Below, piece by piece: positions 1-7,977 of a DNA stretch of 64,000 nt. Location of the stretch: positions 186,001 to 250,000 of the forward strand of contig JAJCZX010000021.1 in the NCBI GenBank assembly GCA_029262195.1, written 5' to 3'. Under the pieces are notes generated by a model, which searched no databases, was not told where the DNA came from, and worked only from the letters and a program-made list of their open reading frames with translations. Position 1 is the first letter of the stretch. The number at the start of each line of letters is the position of its first letter. Source of the stretch: Gemmatimonadota bacterium. GTDB taxonomy: Bacteria > Gemmatimonadota > Gemmatimonadetes > Gemmatimonadales > GWC2-71-9. Position numbers and translations under genes: made by a program.

Positions 1-185
1 AACCACAGCAGTTCGTGAATAATCGAACGCAGGTGGAGTTTTTTTGTCGTTAGCGCAGGGAATCCGTCGGCCAGGTCGAAACGGGCTTGAGCTCCAAATA
101 CGCTAATTGTGCCCGTGCCCGTGCGGTCGTCTTTCGACACGCCGTTGTCGAGAACGGTCTGCAGCAGATCAAGGTATTGTTTCAT
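1..185 (-). CDS. thyA: Thymidylate synthase, N-terminal part (runs off window start)
   Basis: The complement of the first 185 bases reads from an ATG as [20 protein letters not shown], continuing with the DRTGTGT and [10 protein letters not shown] segments and ending at IIHELLW. This is the conserved N-terminus of ThyA, which makes dTMP from dUMP with methylene-tetrahydrofolate; the RTGTG arginine binds the substrate phosphate. Only 61 codons lie in the window; the catalytic Cys is outside. The gene starts 21 bases after the stop of the upstream acyltransferase on the same strand, so the two are probably cotranscribed. No convincing Shine-Dalgarno is visible. Identity is secure from family knowledge. 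Confidence 0.93.
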   Translation of the reverse strand, partial: MKQYLDLLQTVLDNGVSKDDRTGTGTISVFGAQARFDLADGFPALTTKKLHLRSIIHELLW

Positions 186-206
186 GGTATCGGGGGTTTG
201 GCAGAT

Positions 207-1523
207 CTAAAGATAACGAACTAATTCGGCCATACGGTCGGCTATGTCCTTTTGTTGGGACCGGAGTTCGGCCACCAGATCGGATCGTTCCCGGAGGAGA
301 AAAAACCGTCGGGCGGCCTGGGAAGCTCCTTTCCATCGCTCCCGAATCCAGAGGCCGGTAACTCCTACGATCGGGGCCAGGGCAGCGACGGCAACTGCCA
401 CCAGAGGTCCGAAGAGCAAACCGGTTGCGATGCTGACAAGGAAAACCCAACCGACATACAGCGGAATACCAAGGAAGAGTTTCCATGTTGAGATCTCGGC
501 TTCGTCGGCTCCTGACCTGTTGGCTATAAAGCCGGTCGTTTTGTACGGAATTAGAAAAACCAAATGCCCGACCACTGCCAGTATCAATGAAATCGGTGCG
601 AGTAGATACAACCGGCCGAGGGTCCACCTGAACGCGGTACCTATTCTGGTGTTCACCGAGAGGTCTGACGGCGTGATCCGCAAAACGCCCAAGCGCCGCC
701 GGTGTGACTCGATGTCTTTGAGGAGATCCCACCACCTCGCGTCGTGTGATTGTCGTACCGAAGAAAGAAGGTCGGAGGCGGTTCGCAGACGCCCCAGTTT
801 CTCGGGCGCGGTTTCGTCGGAATTGAACTCGGCCGACCATATTTGTTCGGCGCATTCGACGATCGGTTTGTCCTCCCATGTTTCCAGGTTGACGGTGACA
901 TCGCGGATGGCCGTATCGATTCGACGGGTTAGTTCTACGACGGCATGTCGATCCGTTTGTCCACGGGGGGCCAGGTCCTCCCACTCGATGGGCTCGCCCA
1001 CTGTCACCAGTGCGCGGGATCGGAAAACGTCCTTTTCTGCCAGAACCATTCCCACCGGAATTATGGGGAAGGTCTCTTGTGTGTGCTCAAAAGCGCCCAA
1101 CGCGATCCGTGCGGCTCCGGTTTTTAGCTTTGCCAGAGACGGTTCACTGTGGCTGATTCCCTCGGGGAAAAGCGCGATACCCAGGTCGTTTTTCAACGCC
1201 TCAAATACCGATCGAAACATATCCTGATTCCCGTCCATCGAATCCGGATCGTCGATCCTCCGGTACACGGGAATTGATCCCGAACTTCTCACCAGGAAAC
1301 CGATTCGCTTGTCTGTAAAAAGAGGCGCTTTTGCGAGGAACCGTACCGAACGTCTGGCTGCTGCTGCCACCAGCGCCGGGTCCAGTAATGAATTGGGGTG
1401 GTTGGCGACCAACAAGAGCGCGCCTTTTGCGGGGACTCGTCCCCCGGCGATTGTGACCCGGTAATACGCTCTGGTGGTGAGGTTCGATACCGAGGGGATG
1501 AACGGCCTAAGCCACATTCTCAC
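207..1523 (-). CDS. PlsC-like lysophospholipid/glycerol-phosphate acyltransferase
   Basis: A 438-residue protein with an N-terminal acyltransferase domain: NHPNSLLD near residues 41-48 (catalytic His/Asp box), a GSIPVYR block near residue 87 and the substrate-binding FPEG motif followed by SHSEP. After roughly residue 250 there is a helical stretch, then hydrophobic segments (APISLILAVVGHLVFLIP and a longer one ending in VGVTGLW) that should be membrane-spanning. The His-Asp spacing (six positions) matches the ANHPNSL(I/L)DP subgroup rather than the classical HX4D of PlsC. Expected role: acyl transfer to a lysophospholipid or glycerol phosphate at the inner membrane. It lies 24 bases after the metalloprotease-like lipoprotein and just ahead of thyA. 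Exact substrate unknown. Confidence 0.85.
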   Translation of the reverse strand: MRMWLRPFIPSVSNLTTRAYYRVTIAGGRVPAKGALLLVANHPNSLLDPALVAAAARRSVRFLAKAPLFTDKRIGFLVRSSGSIPVYRRIDDPDSMDGNQDMFRSVFEALKNDLGIALFPEGISHSEPSLAKLKTGAARIALGAFEHTQETFPIIPVGMVLAEKDVFRSRALVTVGEPIEWEDLAPRGQTDRHAVVELTRRIDTAIRDVTVNLETWEDKPIVECAEQIWSAEFNSDETAPEKLGRLRTASDLLSSVRQSHDARWWDLLKDIESHRRRLGVLRITPSDLSVNTRIGTAFRWTLGRLYLLAPISLILAVVGHLVFLIPYKTTGFIANRSGADEAEISTWKLFLGIPLYVGWVFLVSIATGLLFGPLVAVAVAALAPIVGVTGLWIRERWKGASQAARRFFLLRERSDLVAELRSQQKDIADRMAELVRYL

Positions 1524-1547
1524 TCCGAACCCCTTCGGCGTCCACTT

Positions 1548-2621
1548 TTACGGCCGGTCGGGGTGTGTGGGTTCGTCGAGAAAAGCGGTTAACAACTCCG
1601 GATAAAACTCTTCCAGGGTTGGGTAGGCCTCCCGGTCTTGCTCGTACTCTTCCAATTTTCTGACCAGTCCCGGTACATATGCGAATCCGCGATTCACATC
1701 CGTGTTTATTGAAGACAACCCTACAGACCGACCGAGGTGGCGGTCCAGCATGCGGGCTGTAATCGCTCGTATGATGTGTTCGTTGACCGCGACACTCCAG
1801 GAGTTGTAGCCTTGAGAGGCGAGGTGTTCTGCCACTGCGGCATGGCGGTCGGCATGCTCGGTCAACCAATGGGAGTGGTCGGCGGTCAACTGATTGACGA
1901 CGGTGTGCGCGTATTCGTGCCATACGATGCTCCCGATCCGGCGCGGCGTACCAAATTGCGGGAAACTGTCGATGGCACTAGCTGGCCCGACCACCGCAAA
2001 AACTTCCCTTGAGTTGCTCGTTTCAAAAAGGGTGGTGAATCCCCCCCGATGCAATGTGGCACCGAGAATTAAAGTGGCGTTGGAAACAGGCCTGCCGAGG
2101 AACTGGTCCAGGGCGCCAACGGCGTCCTGGAACGCCGGGACGGTGGCAGTTGTTAGTGAGTCGTAGAATGGCTGATGGGCTATGTAGAAAGTTTCGAAGG
2201 CGGTCTGTGTGGCGAAATCGCGCATTGCCGAAACGAAATTCTCCAGGGCTTCCTGTCCCCCGGCCAAGGCAACGACATCGGACGGGAAGTTGTAGACTTG
2301 CTCAAGTAGAGGCGGGTCGCCCAGGGACAACATAGCCTTCGGCACTGCGTCAAACGAAAAACCCCGGGGGGACATTACGCGGAACATGGCGACGGCGTCG
2401 TGTTCGCGATAACTCCCGAAGTGGTTTTCGATGTCAGTTACGTAGGCCAGTTCGTAGGTGGTCGAAAGGGTGTAACCGGCAAGGTATTGGACGATTCCCA
2501 TCAACTCGATTCGCGGATCAACGGTTACCATCGGGGAACTCCCCCGATCCGATTCGCAGGCAGTCAATGTCGTAATCAGAACAACAACGGCGAGGTGTTT
2601 AGGTTTTAGTGATTGTAGCAT
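1548..2621 (-). CDS. Putative zinc metalloprotease-like lipoprotein (DUF4932-like)
   Basis: The start at 2621 gives MLQSLKPKHLAVVVLITTLT followed by AC, a typical lipoprotein signal with the lipobox Cys at residue 21; the longer open frame upstream lacks a signal. The 357-residue protein carries HEYAH at residues 235-239 and a downstream NEHIIRA with Glu281, an HEXXH...E gluzincin arrangement as in DUF4932-type proteins. A zinc peptidase role at the periplasmic face or outer membrane is inferred; substrate unknown. It is the first gene of a minus-strand set with the acyltransferase and thyA, and is divergent from the Omp85 gene, so the interval 2622-2726 should hold both promoters; no clear promoter boxes were identified there. 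Confidence 0.65.
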   Translation of the reverse strand: MLQSLKPKHLAVVVLITTLTACESDRGSSPMVTVDPRIELMGIVQYLAGYTLSTTYELAYVTDIENHFGSYREHDAVAMFRVMSPRGFSFDAVPKAMLSLGDPPLLEQVYNFPSDVVALAGGQEALENFVSAMRDFATQTAFETFYIAHQPFYDSLTTATVPAFQDAVGALDQFLGRPVSNATLILGATLHRGGFTTLFETSNSREVFAVVGPASAIDSFPQFGTPRRIGSIVWHEYAHTVVNQLTADHSHWLTEHADRHAAVAEHLASQGYNSWSVAVNEHIIRAITARMLDRHLGRSVGLSSINTDVNRGFAYVPGLVRKLEEYEQDREAYPTLEEFYPELLTAFLDEPTHPDRP

Positions 2622-2726
2622 CTCAGGTTGTTTCAGGTTGCGAGTTGTGTATGTGAAGTAAATACTAATGGAGGACCCGTCGGATTTCCTCTGCTGAAGC
2701 GGAGTGAACCCTAACTTGTTTTCCTG

Positions 2727-5366
2727 GTGGTTGTTTTTTTTTCGGCCACAAACAGACATTTTGTTCCTGGAGACTTGCCCCGCTTGCATAATCGAGCCTT
2801 CATATGGCAGTTAATTCTGCTAGCCTGCGCAGTGGTTGTGCCTCCACTTGAAGCACAAGAAGAAACATCTGAGGGTTCATCACACGCCAATCGTGTGACG
2901 GCGGTAATGGGCGAGGGCCACCGCAACGGTTTATTGGAACGGGTCCTTTACGGGGGACGTTACCGTGACCTCTGGATGACCCCAATTGAGGTCGACGTAT
3001 TGGACCTCTCGACCTTTGCCGGTGGTTTGACCCCCCTTCGGGTTGGGGGAGGTTCCCAGGTCAGGACCCTGCATCTTGAGGGAGCTGACGGGAGACGCTT
3101 CGTTTTCAGGTCGATGGACAAGGGCCTGGGGGTTGCTGAAATGTTCAGGGGGACCCTGGTTGAAAACCAGATGAGAGATTTCAGGGTGAGTGCTTTCCAC
3201 CCCGCGGCGCCGATGGTGGTGTCGCCGATCCTTGAGTCGGTTGGAGTGCTCCAGGCCACTCCCCAACTTGTGGCCATGCCTGATGATCCAGCACTCGGCG
3301 AGTACCGACAGGACTATGCAGGTACCATAGGGTTGATCGAAGAACGGCCGGACGAAGGACCATCGGGCTCACCCGGTTTTGCCGGTTCAGAGAGAATTGT
3401 TTCAACTGAAACGCTTTTTGAAAGACTGCAGGAGTCTTCCGACCACCGGGTTGATGCAGGCGAGTTCCTGAAGGTTCGGTTGATCGACATGTGGCTGGGT
3501 GATCGCAACCGACATTCCGATCAATGGCGGTGGGCCCGATTTGACGCCCCGACGGGATACCTCTGGCGACCGATCCCGAGGGATCGAGATGAAGCCTTCG
3601 TAGCCAACTCAGGTTTGATCTGGGCGGCCACCGGGACGATTCGCAGGGGGTTTTCGAATTTTGGCGGCAAAATTTCGTCGGTGGTCGGGCTTACGGAAAC
3701 GGCGTGGTCCCTGGATCGAGAGCTGTTAAGTGTTCTGGGATCGGACCTCTGGGAGGCGGTTGCACGGACCCTGGTGAATGAACTCACCGATTCCGTCATT
3801 GAGCGTGCCGTGAGAAAAATGCCCCACGAGTTGTTTGAGGGAAGCGGTCCGTTGCTTGAGGCCCATCTGCTATCGCGTCGCGACCAACTTCAGGAGATGG
3901 CTCGCGAATACTACCGACTCATAAGCGGTGAGGTTGATGTTTACGCCACGGATGAAAACGAACGAGCGCTGATCGAGCACAAGACCGATGGATCGGTAAC
4001 AGTGACCCTTCAACGTATCGACTCCCCCGCCGGACCCGACCGCGTATTTTTTCAAAGGCACTTCTTTCCAGACGAAACGACGGAGATCAGGATTCACCTG
4101 CGCGGAGGAAACGACGACGCAACTATTACGGCTGAAGGCTCGAAGCAGATCCTGGTCCGTGTGATCGGGGGCGACGGAGACGACTCGTTTGTAGACTCCG
4201 CCACAACCAATGGGGTTGCTACCAAGTTTTATGATGGGAACGGAGCAAACCAGTTTGTTCGTGGCAGCAATACAGATGTTGATACACGGACGTTCGAAAG
4301 GAGTCCGAGTGCCGATCCGCTGCACGAGTTTGTTCTCGATTGGGGTAGCACGTCTCACCCGGTGATTACGCTCGACTCAAACGGCGACCACGGCCTTGTT
4401 TTCGCCTACGGCGCCACACGACGGGAATACGGTTTCAGGGACGCGCCTTATCGACGTCGTGTGTCATATCGCTTAGGGTTTTCAGCGGATGGACGATTCA
4501 CTGCGGATTACTCCAGTGACTCCCCGGCAGAGATCTTGATGTTCGACGCCCGAGTTCGAATATCCGTTTCCGGTGTTGATAGAGTGAGGTTTCACGGGTT
4601 TGGCAACGACACGGAAATTGTCCTGTCACCGACAGGATACCATCGGGTGGATCGGTACCGGTTGATCGGGAATCCGACCCTGGCGCTTGATGTGGGCAAC
4701 GGCGTTGAATTTTCGTTTGGACCCGTCGGAATGATCACCGACGTAGAGGACAACGAGGATCGGATCATAACCGGCACCGAATATGGTGCCGACTTTTTCA
4801 TCCAACTCGGCGGTGGAGCAGCTGTGGAGGTTGATCGAAGGGATAGCGAGAGGTGGCCTACTTCCGGTTTCCGACTCCGAGTGGATGGCCGCGCGTTTCC
4901 TGCCCTGTTTGACGTGCGAGAGATGTTCTGGAAGGTCGAAGGGGAATTCGACGGTTATGCTATCCTCCCGATTCCTGGAAGCCCGATCATTGCCGCTCGA
5001 TTGGGTGCTGAAAAAGTTCAGGGCGATGCTCCGTTTCACGAAGCCGCTTATATAGGAGGAGGGGGCACATTGAGGGGCTTTGACCGTCAGAGGTTTGCGG
5101 GCGATGCGTCTGTATACGCAAGCGTAGAACTCCGGGCGCGGCTAGGGAACGCGACTTTTTTCTCTTTCCCAACCGATTTTGGTGTTTTCGCCTTGAGCGA
5201 CGTGGGGAGGGTGTTCGTTGGCGGTGACTCGCCCGGAGGATGGCACAAGTCTGTCGGCGGGGGAATCTGGCTGGCTCCGTTGCAAGAGCGGTTTACGACC
5301 AGTGTTGCCGTGGCCAGGAGTGTCGAACAAACTGCAATTTACATCAATGCTGGATTTGAATTCTAA
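2727..5366 (+). CDS. Omp85-type outer-membrane barrel with kinase-like N-terminal region
   Basis: The longest frame has 879 residues. A signal peptide (FIWQLILLACAVVVPPLEAQ) lies at residues 25-44, so the true start may be a TTG at 2775 or 2784 rather than the GTG at 2727. Residues about 85-420 contain RFVFRSMDKG (possible nucleotide-binding Lys131), IDMWLGDRNRH at 253-263 and RDRDEAF at 285-291, which resemble the catalytic loop (GNxDRH) and metal-binding Asp of HipA/FAM20/CotH-like kinases. Later residues form a beta-rich region ending in an Omp85 barrel with the signature LRGFDRQRFAGD and a terminal aromatic residue (GFEF). The barrel assignment is strong; the kinase reading is inference. 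Single gene, divergent from the lipoprotein gene. Its substrate is unknown. Confidence 0.75.
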   Translation: MVVFFSATNRHFVPGDLPRLHNRAFIWQLILLACAVVVPPLEAQEETSEGSSHANRVTAVMGEGHRNGLLERVLYGGRYRDLWMTPIEVDVLDLSTFAGGLTPLRVGGGSQVRTLHLEGADGRRFVFRSMDKGLGVAEMFRGTLVENQMRDFRVSAFHPAAPMVVSPILESVGVLQATPQLVAMPDDPALGEYRQDYAGTIGLIEERPDEGPSGSPGFAGSERIVSTETLFERLQESSDHRVDAGEFLKVRLIDMWLGDRNRHSDQWRWARFDAPTGYLWRPIPRDRDEAFVANSGLIWAATGTIRRGFSNFGGKISSVVGLTETAWSLDRELLSVLGSDLWEAVARTLVNELTDSVIERAVRKMPHELFEGSGPLLEAHLLSRRDQLQEMAREYYRLISGEVDVYATDENERALIEHKTDGSVTVTLQRIDSPAGPDRVFFQRHFFPDETTEIRIHLRGGNDDATITAEGSKQILVRVIGGDGDDSFVDSATTNGVATKFYDGNGANQFVRGSNTDVDTRTFERSPSADPLHEFVLDWGSTSHPVITLDSNGDHGLVFAYGATRREYGFRDAPYRRRVSYRLGFSADGRFTADYSSDSPAEILMFDARVRISVSGVDRVRFHGFGNDTEIVLSPTGYHRVDRYRLIGNPTLALDVGNGVEFSFGPVGMITDVEDNEDRIITGTEYGADFFIQLGGGAAVEVDRRDSERWPTSGFRLRVDGRAFPALFDVREMFWKVEGEFDGYAILPIPGSPIIAARLGAEKVQGDAPFHEAAYIGGGGTLRGFDRQRFAGDASVYASVELRARLGNATFFSFPTDFGVFALSDVGRVFVGGDSPGGWHKSVGGGIWLAPLQERFTTSVAVARSVEQTAIYINAGFEF

Positions 5367-5447
5367 GTAGAAAGTGATTTCCTCGTGAGGAACTTTCGGT
5401 TGCTTGAGGCATAGGCAACAGACGGAACCGTCCGCCAGGGCGGGTCG

Positions 5448-5834
5448 TTGATTACGCAAGATGGCCATTCACCGATCGAAAGAAATTTGAAACGGTTTTT
5501 CCCAACACTCTTCGCTATCGCGTTTTTGTTCAGTGGACTGACTCCGCTGGAGAATCACGGCTGTGAGGCGGCTCGATTCGGTCAGTCCGAAATGGCCGGA
5601 CCGGGTGAAGACGGGCACCATGGGGATCATGGTGAACAGGGCACCGGACACGAATGCACCTGCATCGGGCCGTCTTGTTGTCCCAGTTTTGTCGGCCCGG
5701 CAATTGGAGCCGAGTCAACTCAGAGCGCATTCGCGAAAAATCCTCTGGCTGCGAGTGTTTCAGCGGGCGAATCCGACTTCGTTCGTGCCCACCAAAAACT
5801 CCTCCTTCCCTTCGCGCAGGCCCCGCCGTCCTGA
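5448..5834 (+). CDS. Secreted His/Cys-rich small protein, possibly metal binding
   Basis: Not a named family that I recognise. The open frame begins at a TTG; a second in-frame TTG at 5487 would start directly on a good signal peptide (KRFFPTLFAIAFLFSGL), so the mature protein is under 100 residues. After the signal comes a cluster of putative metal ligands: GHHGDHGEQGTGHECTCIGP, then SCC. The C-terminus is low in recognisable structure. It sits 87 bases ahead of the Met-rich barrel protein on the same strand, and such small His/Cys secreted peptides commonly accompany copper-handling outer-membrane genes; a metal-related role is inference. Confidence 0.6.
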   Translation: MITQDGHSPIERNLKRFFPTLFAIAFLFSGLTPLENHGCEAARFGQSEMAGPGEDGHHGDHGEQGTGHECTCIGPSCCPSFVGPAIGAESTQSAFAKNPLAASVSAGESDFVRAHQKLLLPFAQAPPS

Positions 5835-5853
5835 GCTGTTTTTTCGGACGTTC

Positions 5854-5902
5854 TCAGGTTGTTTGACCTGAAATTTTCCGGGTGCGTTTAGCGCCCGAAA
5901 AT
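5854..5902 (+). promoter_or_regulatory. Two hairpins between the His/Cys-rich gene and the Met-rich barrel gene
   Basis: A perfect 6-bp stem TCAGGT/ACCTGA with a 6-base loop occupies 5854-5871. It is followed at 5873-5902 by a longer imperfect stem (ATTTTC..GGG.GCG pairing with CGCCCGAAAAT, two single-base bulges). A short A-rich run follows before the GAGGA Shine-Dalgarno and GTG start at 5922. These could be an attenuator, a processing site or an mRNA-stabilising element; no U tract makes either a clear terminator. Confidence 0.4.
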
Positions 5903-5921
5903 CCAAAAAATGTGAGGAAAA

Positions 5922-6953
5922 GTGTACTCAACCAGAAAAACGGTTGCCACGTTTGTGGCAATCTCAATGTTTGCTACAACTGCGGTAAATGGCCAATGGA
6001 CTTCGTCGCGCCCTGATGGGCACGCCCCGATTGGAGTTATGGGCGATCATATGCATGAAAAAGGCGAGGTTATGCTTTCGGCCCGCTATATGTTTATGGA
6101 CATGGCAGGCAGTAGAATCGGAACGGATGGTGTGACAGATGCCAGCGTCGTGGATCCCGCCGGTTCGAATTTCACGATCACTCCGATCGAAATGCCGATG
6201 CAAATGGCGATGCTCGGCGCTATGTATGCCCCCGGCGATATGTTGACCTTGATGGTCATGGCTCCGTACCTGGATATTTCGATGGATCATATCACCCGTG
6301 CAGGAGGAGCATTTACTACAACATCATCTGGCATCGGAGACGTGCGTCTGGGCGGAATGGTGAGGTTGGTTAACTTTGGTCGGCAGACTCTCATTGCGAA
6401 CGCGTTTGCCAGCCTGCCCACGGGGTCAATTGATGAGTTGGATGTGTTGCCAATATCTGCCGGTGCAGAGGTCCAATTGCCTTATCCCATGCAAACCGGT
6501 TCGGGCACGTTTGATCTGATGCCTGGCATAACTTACCTTGGCCAGGCCGACGCGGTGTCCTGGGGTGGGCAAGCGATGGCTACTATCAGGACCGGTACCA
6601 ACGACCGCGACTACACGCTCGGTAATCGCTACGAAGGAACGTTTTGGGGAGGCTACCGCTTCAACGACAAGTTCAGCGGTTCACTGAGGTTGAAGGCCAC
6701 AGACACCCAGAACATTGAAGGCGCCGATCCGGCCCCCTCGGTGAACCCACTGGCGGTACCCACGGCCCGAACCGATCTGCGTGGTGGGACTCAGGTTGAT
6801 ATTGGGGTTGGCTTCAACGTTTCAGTCCCGCGGTCCCGCGGTCTGCGTTTCGCAGTGGAGGCACTTCTACCCATCTATCGGGACCTTGACGGCCCGCAAC
6901 TGGAAACTGACCTGACGCTTGTATTCGGGGTGCAAATCGTGCCGGTACAGTAG
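5922..6953 (+). CDS. Met-rich outer-membrane beta-barrel 'transporter' protein
   Basis: GTG start with GAGGA five bases upstream. The 343-residue protein has a signal peptide (TVATFVAISMFATTAVNGQ) and then a Met-dense region: GDHMHEKGEVMLSARYMFMD near residue 42 and PMQMAMLGAMYAPGDMLTLM near residue 90. The rest is an alternating beta pattern ending LTLVFGVQIVPVQ, consistent with an outer-membrane barrel of the phenol-degradation/MetA-like type. The pattern D-HAPIGVMGDHMH-KGE is one I associate with barrels encoded beside copper-resistance genes. Function is inferred as metal-related or general transport; it follows the His/Cys-rich secreted gene and is the last plus-strand gene before a convergent minus-strand gene. 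Confidence 0.7.
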   Translation: MYSTRKTVATFVAISMFATTAVNGQWTSSRPDGHAPIGVMGDHMHEKGEVMLSARYMFMDMAGSRIGTDGVTDASVVDPAGSNFTITPIEMPMQMAMLGAMYAPGDMLTLMVMAPYLDISMDHITRAGGAFTTTSSGIGDVRLGGMVRLVNFGRQTLIANAFASLPTGSIDELDVLPISAGAEVQLPYPMQTGSGTFDLMPGITYLGQADAVSWGGQAMATIRTGTNDRDYTLGNRYEGTFWGGYRFNDKFSGSLRLKATDTQNIEGADPAPSVNPLAVPTARTDLRGGTQVDIGVGFNVSVPRSRGLRFAVEALLPIYRDLDGPQLETDLTLVFGVQIVPVQ

Positions 6954-6964
6954 AGATGTTAAAT

Positions 6965-6991
6965 GGGGGCGGCGAGTTGCCGTCCCCGTTT
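6965..6991. terminator. Hairpin between convergent genes
   Basis: GGGGGCGGC, loop GAGTT, GCCGTCCCC (one G-U pair) followed by GTTT. It lies 12 bases after the barrel gene's stop and 9 bases past the stop of the minus-strand hydrolase, and would serve either direction. The U tract is short, so it is a moderate candidate. Confidence 0.5.
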
Positions 6992-6999
6992 GCCGACGG

Positions 7000-7977
7000 T
7001 CACTTTTTGAAAGGGATCCAGTGTCTGCGGTGGTCGCATTCGCGACCGATGAAAAACCCTTCTTCGCCAAGGTTTTGGTACAGAGGCATCAAGATTCTGC
7101 CATCCGATGGCGACCGGATTTCGCCGCGTCGGTCGCGAGCCAGTAGCTGGTTGGTTTTGACTGTTTGGAAGTTTTCGAAGCCGGGTTCCATTCTGAACTC
7201 ATCGTCCTCGGCTATTCCGTGCCGGTAACGAACCTCGAGTTCTCGCGGGCCAACCGCCACTTCCTCAAGAGTGCGGGAAGCGATAGAGAGACGCGACGAA
7301 AAATCATCGCTTAGCATATCGGCAGAGTCCATTGCCAACCATACCGCTGCTTCCAGCCATTTCGGAGCCTCGGCGCTGTCATGCTGTCCGCCCTCTACCG
7401 TGATCGGAATATGTCCCACCTCGCTGACGTACTCCATCAGTGTACCATCGAGGTGGCGAGTGAGGCCAATAATGATCGGGATTGGTAACGACGCAGCGAA
7501 CGAGCGAGACAAAAAATCTTCGGTCACTACGGCGAAGGGAGCTGCCTTTACTGATGTCGTATGAAGGTCAAGCACAAAGATTTTTTCGTTGGAATGCTCC
7601 ATCAACGATTCGAGTTCGGTGAGGATCTCGTATTGTTCTTGTGCTTCGGCGTACCGGATCTCGCCGGACCCGCTTTTTCTCAGCGAGTCAACCTGTTCGT
7701 CCATCCACATTCGGTTGAGGTCTTTGGCCTGAAAACGCAGTCCGGCGTGAAGGGCGCCAACGTTTCCGGTTAGTCCCACAAACTGTCCACGGAACTTGTC
7801 CCTGTTTTCTCCCAGCACACGCGCCACCCGCTCCAGGGCGTGGACTCCGGCAGGTTCGTTGCCGTGCATGCCTCCGATGCCTACGAATGTAGGCCCCCTG
7901 TGCTCGGAGCGAACGCGTCCAATGATTCTTTGAAACCGGGGAGGATGAGTGCCCGGGCGGGAATCAGTCCTCTCCAT
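7000..7977 (-). CDS. Succinylglutamate desuccinylase/aspartoacylase family hydrolase
   Basis: A 325-residue M14-like zinc hydrolase. Visible signature: GGMHGNEPAG with zinc ligands His38 and Glu41, the KDLNRMW substrate loop at 85-91, DLHT with His139 as third ligand, and VEGGQ with Glu195 as likely catalytic acid. Family members remove an acyl group from an amino acid (acetyl-aspartate, succinyl-glutamate) or act on related amides. The ATG overlaps the last 14 bases of the upstream GCS/CBS gene, implying translational coupling and joint function. Both enzymes act on acidic amino acids or their amides, so a gamma-glutamyl or N-acyl compound is a reasonable shared metabolite, but that is inference. 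Confidence 0.85.
   Translation of the reverse strand: MERTDSRPGTHPPRFQRIIGRVRSEHRGPTFVGIGGMHGNEPAGVHALERVARVLGENRDKFRGQFVGLTGNVGALHAGLRFQAKDLNRMWMDEQVDSLRKSGSGEIRYAEAQEQYEILTELESLMEHSNEKIFVLDLHTTSVKAAPFAVVTEDFLSRSFAASLPIPIIIGLTRHLDGTLMEYVSEVGHIPITVEGGQHDSAEAPKWLEAAVWLAMDSADMLSDDFSSRLSIASRTLEEVAVGPRELEVRYRHGIAEDDEFRMEPGFENFQTVKTNQLLARDRRGEIRSPSDGRILMPLYQNLGEEGFFIGRECDHRRHWIPFKK

Noticed and set aside
169-984. Long minus-strand frames overlapping the acyltransferase (about 271 codons)
   Set aside because: Low-complexity, Arg/Pro-rich translation with no motifs, entirely covered by the well-supported PlsC-like frame.
7964-7977. Possible frameshift merging the GCS-CBS and aspartoacylase genes
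   Set aside because: Both proteins are complete with proper termini; the 14-base overlap is ordinary translational coupling.
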